A DNA stretch of 64,000 bases from an uncultured Oscillospiraceae bacterium (GCA_900541975.1 UQLR01000013.1:1-64000); one strand, 5' to 3'; numbered from the stretch's first letter, positions 23,618 through 32,879 are shown. Program-made: numbers and translations. Notes: a model not told the origin generated them from the letters alone.

Positions 23618-25072
23618 GTGCCCAAACTAAACAAATATTTTTCATGGTTGCTTGCAGTGTGCAGCCTGTTTTTCTGCATACAGTTTGCTGCGATAGATTA
23701 CAATGCGTATGGCCGCATACAGTTTTCAGATATGGATGCAGAAAATTGCGAGCTGCTGACGGACGGCCAAAGCGGTTTTTATCTGTTAGATGTAAATGGA
23801 AAAGATATAAAGGCAAAATATATTACAGAAGGCGGAAGCGCCTATAGCGCTGCGTTTTCACTTACGGCGCCCTGTTTGTCCTACTGTGTGTACAACGGCG
23901 TGCTTTACTGTGTCAGCAGGGAGAGCGTAAATGCATTGGATTCTCAGCTTTTTGTTGCCACATACAGGTTTAATGATGGAAGTATGGATATAAACGCAAT
24001 AAACGGCGTTTCTGTGCAAAACAGAGGAGATTTTGCAACAGATGGACAAAGGTTGTACTTCGTAAACGCCGCGCAGAAAAGCGAAGTCTGTGCATATTCC
24101 CTGCAGGGAAAGCAGCTGTATACCCTTTCCTGCGAGTTTCCTGTCCAACAGCTTTCTGTTGATAAAAACACTCTTTTGGCTTTTACCTCCAGCGGTTTAT
24201 TTTTTGCCGCCGCAGGGGAGCAAACCTTTTCTTACTGCCGCGGTGCATTGCCGCGCGGCCGCATTTTGCCGCTTTCACATGGTTATTTGGCAGACACAGG
24301 CGGGAATGTTTATGCATATACAAAAAATACACTGAAACTAGTCTTTAGCGTTTCTTTTTCTGGTAGTGGAATCAACGGTGCATACCTTGAGGATACATTT
24401 TATTTTGCAAATGGAAGAACAGTAGACGGCTATAACAAAGATGGAGAGCGTATTCGAACGGCCGTGTTTGGTACGGAATTTGCGTTTTTGACAATATCCT
24501 CTGGAAAAATAGGCGCTTTTTCAGCGCAGGACAGCATGTTTTATCTTCTGACGGCACAGGATATCCCCAAAATACCGTTGCCAAAGCCAACGCAACCGCA
24601 AAGCGGCAGTCAGGGAGGGCAGAGCGGCTCAAACAGCCAAACAAGCCGTCCCGGGGAGACCTATGGGCAAATTTCCTCTAAAACTTACCGGTTGGACAGG
24701 CAAAACAAATTGATTACGGGGATCAGCAGTGGCACGACGGTTGCCGTGCTGAAGAAAAATATTTCTTATAAAGGCTATACGCTTCTGGTAAAAAAGCAGG
24801 ATGGTTCCATAAAAACAACAGGTGCGCTTGGCACAGGGATGACCATAACGTTTTTATATCCCGGCGGCAGTATAAAAGAAGAATATAAAGTTGTTATATA
24901 TGGCGACATTACCGGCGAAGGAAACTGCAACAGCAGAGACATACGCCTGTTTATGTCTGTTTTGTTGGGGGAAGAAACACTTGCATTTCCCTACAATTTC
25001 GCGGCGGATTTGAACCAGGACGGTATGATTGATGCAATAGATCTTTTAAAAGAGGGTAAGCTGTGTAAATAA
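23618..25072 (+). CDS. Membrane-anchored or secreted propeller-like protein with dockerin domain
   Basis: A 484-residue protein starting at GTG 23618 (AAGGAAGG 7 bases upstream). An N-terminal hydrophobic segment (KYFSWLLAVCSLFFCIQFAA) is a signal or anchor. About 40-320 holds repeated short strands like a beta-propeller (GQSGFYLLDVNGKDI; GDFATDGQRLYFVN). A Gln/Ser/Pro linker near 330-355 is followed by a small beta domain and a C-terminal dockerin. The second calcium loop is clear (AADLNQDGMIDAIDLL), the first is weak (GDITGEGNCNSRDIRL). It is next to spoVM and the starch-binding dockerin proteins; it may be a scaffold-associated sensor. Not recognised further. Confidence 0.68.
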   Translation: MPKLNKYFSWLLAVCSLFFCIQFAAIDYNAYGRIQFSDMDAENCELLTDGQSGFYLLDVNGKDIKAKYITEGGSAYSAAFSLTAPCLSYCVYNGVLYCVSRESVNALDSQLFVATYRFNDGSMDINAINGVSVQNRGDFATDGQRLYFVNAAQKSEVCAYSLQGKQLYTLSCEFPVQQLSVDKNTLLAFTSSGLFFAAAGEQTFSYCRGALPRGRILPLSHGYLADTGGNVYAYTKNTLKLVFSVSFSGSGINGAYLEDTFYFANGRTVDGYNKDGERIRTAVFGTEFAFLTISSGKIGAFSAQDSMFYLLTAQDIPKIPLPKPTQPQSGSQGGQSGSNSQTSRPGETYGQISSKTYRLDRQNKLITGISSGTTVAVLKKNISYKGYTLLVKKQDGSIKTTGALGTGMTITFLYPGGSIKEEYKVVIYGDITGEGNCNSRDIRLFMSVLLGEETLAFPYNFAADLNQDGMIDAIDLLKEGKLCK

Positions 25073-25172
25073 ATAGCGGAACACTTTTTTTTAAAAGGCG
25101 TATACTGTATTAAGGCAGTAAAACGACCATGCCGAATAACAGTGCGGCATATGCCGGGAGGGTGATGATAGG

Positions 25173-25316
25173 GTGAATTGTTACCGCAGGCAGGGAAAGA
25201 CAGTGCTGGCGTTTGGCCTGGGTCTGATTACAGCAAGCTTTTTTCCGGACCGCTTCATTATTTTTATTATAGCGGCAATACTTATACTACTTTCTATAGC
25301 GTGTATGAGATACTGA
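25173..25316 (+). CDS. Small conserved-type membrane protein upstream of spoVM
   Basis: A 47-residue protein from GTG 25173, with GGGAGGG at 25156-25162. It reads NCYRRQGKTVLAFGLGLITA followed by a second hydrophobic stretch (IIFIIAAILILLSIAC), so two membrane segments with a short PDRF turn. It is tightly followed by spoVM (18 bases). Small proteins with a YRxQGK-AFGLGL pattern are common in Clostridia; function unknown. Confidence 0.7.
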   Translation: MNCYRRQGKTVLAFGLGLITASFFPDRFIIFIIAAILILLSIACMRY

Positions 25317-25333
25317 ACAACGGGGGGATTCGT

Positions 25334-25423
25334 ATGAAGGTTGTTGTACTGGAAAGTCCGGCTTTTCTGGGTTTTTTCCTGCGCAAGCTGTTTAAGATTA
25401 AAAAGGAAGAGAAGAAAGAATAA
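25334..25423 (+). CDS. spoVM: Stage V sporulation protein SpoVM
   Basis: A 29-residue amphipathic peptide reading MKVVVLESPAFLGFFLRKLF and ending KIKKEEKKE. This is the clostridial form of SpoVM, which marks the convex forespore membrane and anchors SpoIVA for coat assembly in the mother cell. The ATG at 25334 follows GGGGGG at 25322-25327. A longer open frame in the same phase starts at 25178 but its upstream part overlaps the preceding gene and has no ribosome site. It shows the organism belongs to a spore-forming lineage. Confidence 0.85.
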   Translation: MKVVVLESPAFLGFFLRKLFKIKKEEKKE

Positions 25424-25494
25424 CAGGATTTATACCTAAACCGACATATTTTATGACAGCGGCTCCAGAAAAACAAAGTTAAATCCATATTTCA

Positions 25495-25525
25495 GAAAAA
25501 AGCAGGGGATCTTCCCTGCTTTTTT
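25495..25525 (+). terminator. Rho-independent terminator after spoVM
   Basis: AAGCAGGG pairs with CCCTGCTT around GGATCTT, and six T follow (to 25525). It closes the small membrane protein/spoVM transcript. Confidence 0.85.
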
Positions 25526-25600
25526 CTATGTGCAATTTAAATAAACGGAGCGCTGTAAAATAGACATTTCTACAAAATTAGCAATATCTTCTGCTTTTCA

Positions 25601-25630
25601 TTGACAGCTTGCAAATGAAATAGGTATAAT
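25601..25630 (+). promoter_or_regulatory. Sigma-A promoter of the first starch-binding gene
   Basis: TTGACA (25601-25606) and TATAAT (25625-25630) are 18 bp apart; a second TATAAT lies at 25635-25640. AAAGG at 25661-25665 is the ribosome site for ATG 25676. No cre-like site is evident. Confidence 0.75.
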
Positions 25631-25675
25631 TTACTATAATGATGTAAAAACATCAGAAAGAAAGGATGTTGAAAA

Positions 25676-27820
25676 ATGGTAAAAACGCAAAAAAAGCTTC
25701 TTAGCCTTACTTTGGCAGGATTGCTTGCAGTATCTGTTTTTTTGCTCGCATTTGTAAACGGTTACATAAAAGCAGACGCGGCAAATGGAGATACGGTATA
25801 TCTGCAAGCGCCGTCCTCCTGGAGCAGCGCCTACTGTTATATGTGGGTAGATGGTACAGAAAGCAACAATGCGGCTTGGCCTGGCGCGCAAATGGAAAAG
25901 GTAGAGGGAAACCTTTATGCCTATACCATACCGGGCAATTTCGATATGATCATTTTTAACAACGGTTCAGATGCCGGAAAAACGGGCGATATGGATTTTC
26001 CCGGCGACAACAAGCTGTATGACTTTATGGCAAATACGTGGTCGGACTATATTGATTCCAAAGAACCGGCGGTTGTGTCTTCTGTAGCGGATCAGACTGC
26101 CTTCACAACAGAAACGCTTTCCGTATTGCTGACATTAAAAAATGCTACAAGCGGAACCTACAGTATTGACGGCGGTGCGCCCATCACTTTTACAGATGAA
26201 ACCACAGTTGTGCTCGGTCAGGGGAAAAAAGGAAATACAAGCATTTCGCTTCTGGTTACAGCAACGGACGGAACGCTGAATTATGAAAAAACCTACACCT
26301 TTACAAAAAGGTATAAAGCCCCGTCTGCCGGGACCTCTGATGAAGACGGGCATACAACGCAGGCGCTTTCCGGTTATTTTTCCACCAATCCCGGTGGACA
26401 GGTCGGTGCGAACAAAACCATCACAATTGACGGTGATATTTCGGACTGGGATAGCTCCATGCTGATTGCCCAGGGCGTTGCAAACGACGACCCGCGTGTT
26501 TACCGGCCAAATTCCATGTATGAAATTGCAGTGGATGATTATGCGCTCTATGCCGCATGGGACGATGACAATTTGTATCTGATGTGGGAAATGGCAAATG
26601 TGCAGGATGTTGTGGCGCCCAACGATGATTTCCCGCTTTCACAGGGGAATTTGTGGATTTATAATTTGCCGGTGTTCTTGGGAATCAGTACAGATCCTTC
26701 CAAAACAGGCGACGGCTCCTTTGTAACAGCACCGTCTGTCTGGGACAGCGGAATTACCTTTACAACGCATATTGATACGTTGGTGGCGTTTTCTACCAAC
26801 GGTTCTAACGGCCCGTTCATTTATCAAGTAAACGACAACAACCAATTTGATTACGAGACAGCCAATAACCAGACCGGCATAGAATTGATGTGGGGCAACC
26901 AGACAATCAGCCAGAGTTTGATGGGGATTGACCAGGCGTATGGCACATACAATGACCGCATTCCGGGTGATACTTTGTCAGACAGCGCGGCGTGGGTGGA
27001 CTTTTATGCGCAGGGACATGACAAGGCGCTGGATATGTTTTATGAAATGTCTATCCCGCTTTCAAGTCTGGGTATTACCAAAAACGATATTGAGCAAAGC
27101 GGTATTGGACTGATCAAAATTTCTACGTTTGGAACTTCCGGAATGGACAGCCTTCCGTATGACCCGTCTATGTCGGACAATGCAGATCTTCCGTATTCGG
27201 GGCAGGAAAATAATTCCAATGAAAAAGAAGACGAAGATAATATTACCGTGCCGCTTGCAAGAGTTGGCAAAATGCTTTCCAGCGGCGCGGCTCCTGCAGA
27301 AATTGCAGTCGATTTTGGCGCGGACAAATCTTCTCCGCAGCAGGCGGGTACATCCCTTACCCTTAGTGCGGATGCTTACCATGGCACAGCGCCATATACT
27401 TACAAATTTATGGTCAACGGCGAGGTGCTTTCTGATTCATCCAGTAATACGGTAAAGTGGACACCTGCTGCACCCGGTACTTATACACTTTCTGTTGAGG
27501 TGAAAGACAGCCAGGGTGAAAGCAAGACCATAACAAAGGACTATACGATAAGCGAAGGAGAAATAATACCGCCTCCAACAGACCCGAAACCAACAGATCC
27601 CGAGCCGACAGACCCGGAAATCATGCTTGGGGATCTGGACGGCAACGGAAAGGTTGATCTGACGGATGTTTTAGAAACACAAAAGCACATTGCCGCAATA
27701 AAAAAACTGACGGGAAATGCGTTTATCGCGGCTGACGTCGATCGAAATGGAGAGGTTGATCTGACAGACGTTTTGATGATGCAAAAGAAAATTGCCAATA
27801 TCATTCCGGACTTTAATTAA
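25676..27820 (+). CDS. Secreted starch-binding dockerin protein, Sas6-like (CBM26-Ig-CBM74-Ig-Doc)
   Basis: A 714-residue exported protein. Signal peptide 1-35. About 38-127 is CBM26-like (WPGAQMEKVEGNLYAYTIPG). About 130-210 is an Ig-like domain. About 225-530 carries TITIDGDISDWDSSM, AQGVANDDPRVYRP and YALYAAWDDDNLYLMWEMAN, a long carbohydrate-binding module like CBM74, related to CBM9. A second Ig-like domain (540-635), a Pro/Thr/Asp linker and a dockerin (GDLDGNGKVDLTDVL, AADVDRNGEVDLTDVL) end it. The order equals that of R. bromii Sas6, which binds granular and helical starch. It should sit on a cohesin scaffold outside the cell. No catalytic domain is seen. Confidence 0.82.
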   Translation: MVKTQKKLLSLTLAGLLAVSVFLLAFVNGYIKADAANGDTVYLQAPSSWSSAYCYMWVDGTESNNAAWPGAQMEKVEGNLYAYTIPGNFDMIIFNNGSDAGKTGDMDFPGDNKLYDFMANTWSDYIDSKEPAVVSSVADQTAFTTETLSVLLTLKNATSGTYSIDGGAPITFTDETTVVLGQGKKGNTSISLLVTATDGTLNYEKTYTFTKRYKAPSAGTSDEDGHTTQALSGYFSTNPGGQVGANKTITIDGDISDWDSSMLIAQGVANDDPRVYRPNSMYEIAVDDYALYAAWDDDNLYLMWEMANVQDVVAPNDDFPLSQGNLWIYNLPVFLGISTDPSKTGDGSFVTAPSVWDSGITFTTHIDTLVAFSTNGSNGPFIYQVNDNNQFDYETANNQTGIELMWGNQTISQSLMGIDQAYGTYNDRIPGDTLSDSAAWVDFYAQGHDKALDMFYEMSIPLSSLGITKNDIEQSGIGLIKISTFGTSGMDSLPYDPSMSDNADLPYSGQENNSNEKEDEDNITVPLARVGKMLSSGAAPAEIAVDFGADKSSPQQAGTSLTLSADAYHGTAPYTYKFMVNGEVLSDSSSNTVKWTPAAPGTYTLSVEVKDSQGESKTITKDYTISEGEIIPPPTDPKPTDPEPTDPEIMLGDLDGNGKVDLTDVLETQKHIAAIKKLTGNAFIAADVDRNGEVDLTDVLMMQKKIANIIPDFN

Positions 27821-27846
27821 TTGCTGCACATCCGGACAGAAAAATT

Positions 27847-27879
27847 ACAGCCGCAATATATTCAGAATATTGCGGCTGT
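27847..27879 (+). terminator. 13-bp hairpin between the two starch-binding genes
   Basis: ACAGCCGCAATAT (27847-27859) pairs perfectly with 27867-27879 around 7 bases. No proper T run follows, so it may only attenuate, letting some transcription continue into the next gene 36 bases on. Confidence 0.6.
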
Positions 27880-27915
27880 ATATATAAGCATTACGCGAAA
27901 GCGGGAGGAATTTAC

Positions 27916-30765
27916 GTGTTAAAAAACAAACATCGTATTTGCGGCGCCTTACTGGCCGCATTGCTGTTTTTTTCAATAGCGGCAGTACTTTTTACAGGCA
28001 GCGTATCGGCTGCCGGAACCGTCATCTATTTTGAAAAGCCAGATACATGGAACGATACCGTTTCTATTCACTATTGGGGCAGCCAGGGAACAAGCTGGCC
28101 GGGCGCGGCTATGACAAAACTTGGTGGAAAATATTATTCCTACGAGCTTCCGGCTGGAAACAGCCAGTTCGTTTTAAGCGATGGCAGCACGGCCGCTGCG
28201 GTGGAAAATCAAACGGTAGATCTGTCCTTTTCTTCTGCAAACGCCGGGCAGATGGTAACGATCACAACGCTAAACGGAACGGCGGACAACGGTGCAAAAA
28301 AGTGGAATGCAGTCTGGGGTGATTTTCCGGGGCTGGGACTTTCAGTAAGCGCAACGCCCGGCAGCAGCGACTTTGTAGACACTTTGGATGTAACGCTGCA
28401 TGTAAGCGCTGCTGCCAGCGCGGTGTACAGTATAAACGGCGGGAAAGAGCAAAGTTATTCAGACGGCGATGTTCTTACCATCGGCGCTCAGGCGGAGCTT
28501 GGCGATGTAATCACTTTAAAGCTTGCAGCCTCTGACGCCGGCAATACGGTTGAAGAGACATATACGTACACAAAGGCTGCCGCTCCGTCGGGTAATATGG
28601 CGGTTTATTTTGATAACAGCCTGGGTTACGAAGCGCCGCATATTTATGCCTGGGGCGAAGCCGAATTATCAGAGTGGCCCGGTAAAAAAATGCTTTGGGA
28701 TGACGAAAACGCACTGTATTATTATGTGTTTACCGATGAAACGCTTACTTATGAAAATGTTATTATCAATGATGGAAAGGACGGCCAAACAGATCCAACC
28801 GCTCAGCAGTATCCGGAAAAGGGGTCGTTTAAGATCAACAGCGGGGAATGCAAACTGCTGACGGACGGCGTATGGATCGACTATGGCAAACCAAACGCAG
28901 AGCCTGCCGGATTTGTCTATACACCGGCGGGAACAAAATTTTCTTCAGAAACGCTGACCGTACGGCTGGGGCTGAAAAATGCAGAAAGCGGTACGTACAA
29001 TGTGGATGGAACAGCGGAAATTCCGTTTAAAGAAGGGGATATGGCTGTTCTGGGGGAAGGAAAGATCGGCAACAGCGTGATCACGCTTACAATTAAAGCA
29101 GGCAACGGTAGCCAAAGCACCACAACAGACTATACCTTTACAAAAGTTTTTACGCCGGATCAAACCACCTTTGCGTCTTCTTCAGACGGGCATACAACGC
29201 AGGCGCTTGGTGGTTATTATGCAACCAACCCAAACCTGCAGCTTGGTAAGGAAAAAACCATTACGATAGATGGCGATCCCGGCGACTGGGACAGCTCCAT
29301 GATTGTCGCACAGGGCGTTGCAAATGACGATGCACGCGTGTATATGCCCAGTTCTATCCATGAAAGAGCCTGGGACGATTATGCTTTATATGCTGCCTGG
29401 GACGACGAAAATCTGTACTTTATGTGGGAAATGGCAAACGTTTCCGCCATATTGGGCGGCGACAGCATATTTTCTGCACAAAAGCCTAACGGTTCCCCTT
29501 GGAATCCGGGTGCGCCTGTTTTTTTGGCATTGAGCATTGACCCGGAAAAATCAGGCAGTGGAAAAGCAAAAGAAACAGATAAAATAACAGGAGATGTTGT
29601 GTACAGCGATTATGTATGGGGAAGCGCCAAAGACGGCGGTATGACATATGGCACACATATTGATACAATCATTGCGTTTGATACGGCCAATACAAACGGC
29701 GGCAGTGCAATCATCAAGCTGGACGACGACGGTTATTTTAACTATGATACATCCATTCCGATTGGGCGGTTAAACAACAATCCTGGTACGCCAAACCAAA
29801 ACGGTTTTCAAATTGCGTGGGATTATGGAACACGCAGTGAAACGCTGCTGGGGATTAACGGCTATGGCAGCGAACGAACGCTCGGCGACACATATTCTTT
29901 AAATTCTAATTGGATCGATTTCTTCGAAGCCGGCTACACGGCGGACCGTGGTTTTATCTATGAAGTGGCAATTCCGCTTGCCAATTTGGATATTGACAAA
30001 ACATACCTTGAGGAAAACGGGATCGGCGTAATGAAGATTTCCACCATGGGCACATCGGGATTAAATTCACTCCCAATGGACCCGTCTATGCTGGACAATG
30101 CGGACGTCGAATATAGTTACGATCCTTCTTCTTCGCATGAGAAGGAGGATGTGGACCATATCACCGTTCCTCTGGCCCGTGTAGGCGCATTGCTTGCAGA
30201 TACGGTGATAACGCCTGCAGAATTCCAGGTGGATTTTGGCGTGACAGAGCTTGAGCGGGCACAGCAGGAAGGCGCAACCTTTACGCTGAAAGCCGTGCCA
30301 TATAATGGGACAGAGCCCTACCGCTACGCTTTTTCTGTAAAAGGCGAAGATGGGTTTGAAGCTGCGGGAGGTCAAACAGAGAAAAATACGTATGCCTGCA
30401 GCGTTTCACAAAATGGAACTTATACTATATCCGTAACGGTAACAGACAACAACGGGAAGACGCTTACAGTTGATAAAACCTTCAATATAGGGAAGGCCGC
30501 GGAACCAACGCAGCCAGTGCAGCCGACGCAGCCGCCTACAGAAGATGATACGCCGGGCGACGGTTATACGCTTGGCGATGTAAACGACGACGGGCAGGTC
30601 AATATAGAAGATGTGCTGGTTGTGCAAAAACATGTTGCAAGCATGCTGAAACTGGAGGGGGACGCCTATAAAGCAGCAGATATCGACAAAAACGGAAAGA
30701 TAGAAGTTGCAGATGTCTTGTTGATTCAGAAACGGATTGCCAATATGATCCCTCCCTTTGTTTAA
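27916..30765 (+). CDS. Secreted starch-binding dockerin protein with two CBM26-like domains and CBM74
   Basis: A 949-residue paralogue of the preceding protein with an extra N-terminal unit. Signal peptide 1-32; CBM26-like 33-135 (SWPGAAMTKLGGKYYSYELP); Ig-like 138-225; second CBM26-like 229-325 (EWPGKKMLWDDENALYYYVF); Ig-like 330-415; CBM74-like about 423-755 (TITIDGDPGDWDSSM, AQGVANDDARVYMP, YALYAAWDDENLYFMWEMAN); Ig-like 760-860; Thr/Pro/Gln linker; dockerin 885-949 (GDVNDDGQVNIEDVL, AADIDKNGKIEVADVL). GTG 27916 follows GGGAGGAA. Its dockerin end IANMIPPF is nearly the same as in its neighbours, implying the same cohesin. Confidence 0.82.
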   Translation: MLKNKHRICGALLAALLFFSIAAVLFTGSVSAAGTVIYFEKPDTWNDTVSIHYWGSQGTSWPGAAMTKLGGKYYSYELPAGNSQFVLSDGSTAAAVENQTVDLSFSSANAGQMVTITTLNGTADNGAKKWNAVWGDFPGLGLSVSATPGSSDFVDTLDVTLHVSAAASAVYSINGGKEQSYSDGDVLTIGAQAELGDVITLKLAASDAGNTVEETYTYTKAAAPSGNMAVYFDNSLGYEAPHIYAWGEAELSEWPGKKMLWDDENALYYYVFTDETLTYENVIINDGKDGQTDPTAQQYPEKGSFKINSGECKLLTDGVWIDYGKPNAEPAGFVYTPAGTKFSSETLTVRLGLKNAESGTYNVDGTAEIPFKEGDMAVLGEGKIGNSVITLTIKAGNGSQSTTTDYTFTKVFTPDQTTFASSSDGHTTQALGGYYATNPNLQLGKEKTITIDGDPGDWDSSMIVAQGVANDDARVYMPSSIHERAWDDYALYAAWDDENLYFMWEMANVSAILGGDSIFSAQKPNGSPWNPGAPVFLALSIDPEKSGSGKAKETDKITGDVVYSDYVWGSAKDGGMTYGTHIDTIIAFDTANTNGGSAIIKLDDDGYFNYDTSIPIGRLNNNPGTPNQNGFQIAWDYGTRSETLLGINGYGSERTLGDTYSLNSNWIDFFEAGYTADRGFIYEVAIPLANLDIDKTYLEENGIGVMKISTMGTSGLNSLPMDPSMLDNADVEYSYDPSSSHEKEDVDHITVPLARVGALLADTVITPAEFQVDFGVTELERAQQEGATFTLKAVPYNGTEPYRYAFSVKGEDGFEAAGGQTEKNTYACSVSQNGTYTISVTVTDNNGKTLTVDKTFNIGKAAEPTQPVQPTQPPTEDDTPGDGYTLGDVNDDGQVNIEDVLVVQKHVASMLKLEGDAYKAADIDKNGKIEVADVLLIQKRIANMIPPFV

Positions 30766-30797
30766 ACATTAACAGAAAATACAGGAAATTTCTTTAT

Positions 30798-30827
30798 ACA
30801 GCGGCAGGCATGTTTACCTGCCGCTGT
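30798..30827 (+). terminator. Hairpin terminator after the second starch-binding gene
   Basis: ACAGCGGCAGG (30798-30808) pairs with CCTGCCGCTGT (30817-30827) around 8 bases, followed by a short T stretch (30831-30834). Confidence 0.65.
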
Positions 30828-30909
30828 AAGTTTTGTGGTTTCTTCCTATATTTTAAAAACAATTTGTGGCAATTCTATGGGTATCTTTTTTAAAAAAATT
30901 ATGCTATAT

Positions 30910-30945
30910 TATAATAAAAATAGAAAGTTTTCTTACTTTTCTATT
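30910..30945 (+). promoter_or_regulatory. -10 element and operator-like repeat ahead of the amylase gene
   Basis: TATAAT lies at 30910-30915; no good -35 is seen. AATAGAAA (30919-30926) is inverted as TTTCTATT (30938-30945), placed where a repressor would block the start of transcription. Confidence 0.45.
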
Positions 30946-30984
30946 GAAACAACAAAAAATTTGTTTTAAGAAAGGGTGTTTTTT

Positions 30985-32775
30985 TTGAAAAAACTGACGG
31001 CATTGCTTCTTGTGTGTATTCTTTTATGCGGGATTGCGGTTACAGCCGCCGCAGAATCTCCTTACCCGTTGCGGCAAAAGACAGATATGGAAGAAAAGCG
31101 CGGCGTTTATTATGAGATTTTTGTGCGCTCCTTTGCAGATTCCGACGGCGACGGCGTGGGGGATTTCAACGGCGTTACGGCAAAGCTGGATTATTTAAAG
31201 GATCTAGGAATAGAGGGTATCTGGCTTATGCCGATCAATGCCTCCGATTCTTATCATGGCTATGATGTAACAGACTATTATACAGTGAACGAAGATTATG
31301 GTACAGAGGCAGACTTTCAAACGCTGCTTGACGAAGCGCATAAGCGCGGGATCAAGATTATTATGGATTTTGTTATTAACCATACCAGCAGCAACCATCC
31401 ATGGTTTAGAAGCTCCAGAAATGTAAACAGCGAATATAGGGATTACTATACATGGGTTTCTTCCAGCGATCCGGATTATGATCCTTCCGACCGTTCTGAT
31501 TGGGGTTCCAACGTATGGCAGCGCGGCAGCGGCGGCTATTATTACTATGGTATGTTTTCCAGCGGCATGCCCGACCTGAATTATGAAAACCCAAAGGTCA
31601 GGCAGGAAGTGATCAGCGCCGCACAAAAATGGCTGAAAATGGGCGTAGACGGTTTCCGTCTGGATGCGGCTATGCATATTTACGGCAATCATGAACAAAA
31701 ACACATTACACAGACCAATCTTTATAAAAATTTGGAATGGTGGAACGAATTTGCCATTGCCTGCGAGGAAATAAACCCGGATGTTTATCTTGTAGGCGAA
31801 GCGTGGAAAGATGATGAAGCACTGGCAGAGTATGCACAGCCTTTTGACACGAAATTTAACTTTGCATTTGAAGAAAACATGATCGACCGGGTCACCGGTG
31901 AAAACGCTATGCTCGATTCTTCAACGTCCCTGTCTGCTTTTTTAGAGAACGTGCTTAACCAGCATTATGCAGCGGACGCGCAGTATCTTGACGGTGTGTT
32001 TGGAACCAATCATGACCAGAACAGAATTATGTCAACAGTAAAAAATGAACAGCAGGCAAAGCTTGTTGCCAATATTTATATGACGCTCGACGGTAACCCG
32101 TATATTTATTATGGTGAAGAGATCGGCATGAAAGGGGCAAAACCAGACGAACGTATACGCGAACCCTTTAAATGGACAGACGACGGCTCCGGCATGGATA
32201 CCGACTGGACAAGCAATATTTCCAACCGGAATACAACTGCACTTTCTGAACAAATGCAGGATGAAAATTCTCTTTATCATTATTATAAAGAGTTGATCGC
32301 CACAAGAAAAGCCAGTGCGGCGCTTACGCAAGGCAAATATGAAGCGGTTGACGCGGGAAATAACAACATTATGGCCTATACGCGTACCTATCAAAATGAA
32401 AAAGTCTATGTATATCACAACTTTTCCGGTTCTTCCGTTACCCTTAACATTCCAGAAGCAGCAGAAGGGGAAGTGCTCTTTAAAGCAAGCGATGAAACAA
32501 ACCTTAACGGCAATACCGTCACGCTCGGCGCTTATTCCAGTATTTTTATCCAAACGCAGGAAGATCCGCAGGACCTTCAGCCTGGCGATGTAAATAACGA
32601 CGGTTCCATCACTGTTAGCGACGTATTACTGATCCAAAAGCATGTTGCACACCAGGAAGTTCTTACAGGGGTATACTATACGGCTGCCGATGTGGATCGC
32701 AGTGGAACAGTCGATCTGAAAGACGTGCTGCTGGTCCAAAAAAAGATTGCCAATATGATACCGGATTTTAGCTGA
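30985..32775 (+). CDS. Secreted GH13 alpha-amylase-type glycoside hydrolase with dockerin
   Basis: A 596-residue exported enzyme. TTG 30985 is chosen (AAAGGG 8 bases upstream; it opens the signal peptide KKLTALLLVCILLCGIAVTA). The GH13 motifs are in order: DFVINHTSS (about 127), GFRLDAAMH with the nucleophile Asp (about 222), LVGEAW with the acid/base Glu (about 270) and GTNHDQNR with the third Asp (about 341). A beta domain and then a dockerin (GDVNNDGSITVSDVL, AADVDRSGTVDLKDVL) from about 532 complete it. It should cleave alpha-1,4 glucans on the same scaffold that holds the two neighbouring starch-binding proteins. Exact GH13 subfamily is uncertain. Confidence 0.9.
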   Translation: MKKLTALLLVCILLCGIAVTAAAESPYPLRQKTDMEEKRGVYYEIFVRSFADSDGDGVGDFNGVTAKLDYLKDLGIEGIWLMPINASDSYHGYDVTDYYTVNEDYGTEADFQTLLDEAHKRGIKIIMDFVINHTSSNHPWFRSSRNVNSEYRDYYTWVSSSDPDYDPSDRSDWGSNVWQRGSGGYYYYGMFSSGMPDLNYENPKVRQEVISAAQKWLKMGVDGFRLDAAMHIYGNHEQKHITQTNLYKNLEWWNEFAIACEEINPDVYLVGEAWKDDEALAEYAQPFDTKFNFAFEENMIDRVTGENAMLDSSTSLSAFLENVLNQHYAADAQYLDGVFGTNHDQNRIMSTVKNEQQAKLVANIYMTLDGNPYIYYGEEIGMKGAKPDERIREPFKWTDDGSGMDTDWTSNISNRNTTALSEQMQDENSLYHYYKELIATRKASAALTQGKYEAVDAGNNNIMAYTRTYQNEKVYVYHNFSGSSVTLNIPEAAEGEVLFKASDETNLNGNTVTLGAYSSIFIQTQEDPQDLQPGDVNNDGSITVSDVLLIQKHVAHQEVLTGVYYTAADVDRSGTVDLKDVLLVQKKIANMIPDFS

Positions 32776-32809
32776 TTGCCGGCGATTTATTCTCGAAAAA
32801 TGTAATATA

Positions 32810-32846
32810 AAAACTGCCGTAGTTCTTATTTACTGCGGCAGTTTTT
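32810..32846 (+). terminator. Rho-independent terminator after the amylase gene
   Basis: AAAACTGCCG (32810-32819) pairs with CGGCAGTTTT (32836-32845) and T continues. It ends the starch locus. Confidence 0.8.
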
Positions 32847-32856
32847 GTAAAAATAA

Positions 32857-32879
32857 AACCACTCGCTAGGCGAGTGGTT
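32857..32879. repeat. Perfect 10-bp hairpin at a mobile-element junction
   Basis: AACCACTCGC (32857-32866) and GCGAGTGGTT (32870-32879) flank TAG. Hairpins of this form are typical of IS200/IS605-type ends. The stop codon of the adjoining reverse-strand gene falls in it, so it marks the point where that gene was cut. No transposase is present here. Confidence 0.5.

Noticed and set aside
23509..23847. Open frame overlapping the start of the propeller-dockerin gene
   Set aside because: It is another phase over the signal peptide and propeller region, Cys- and Arg-rich without family features.
25178..25333. 52-codon extension upstream of SpoVM
   Set aside because: It overlaps the small membrane protein in another frame and SpoVM is always a very short peptide; GGGGGG fits ATG 25334.
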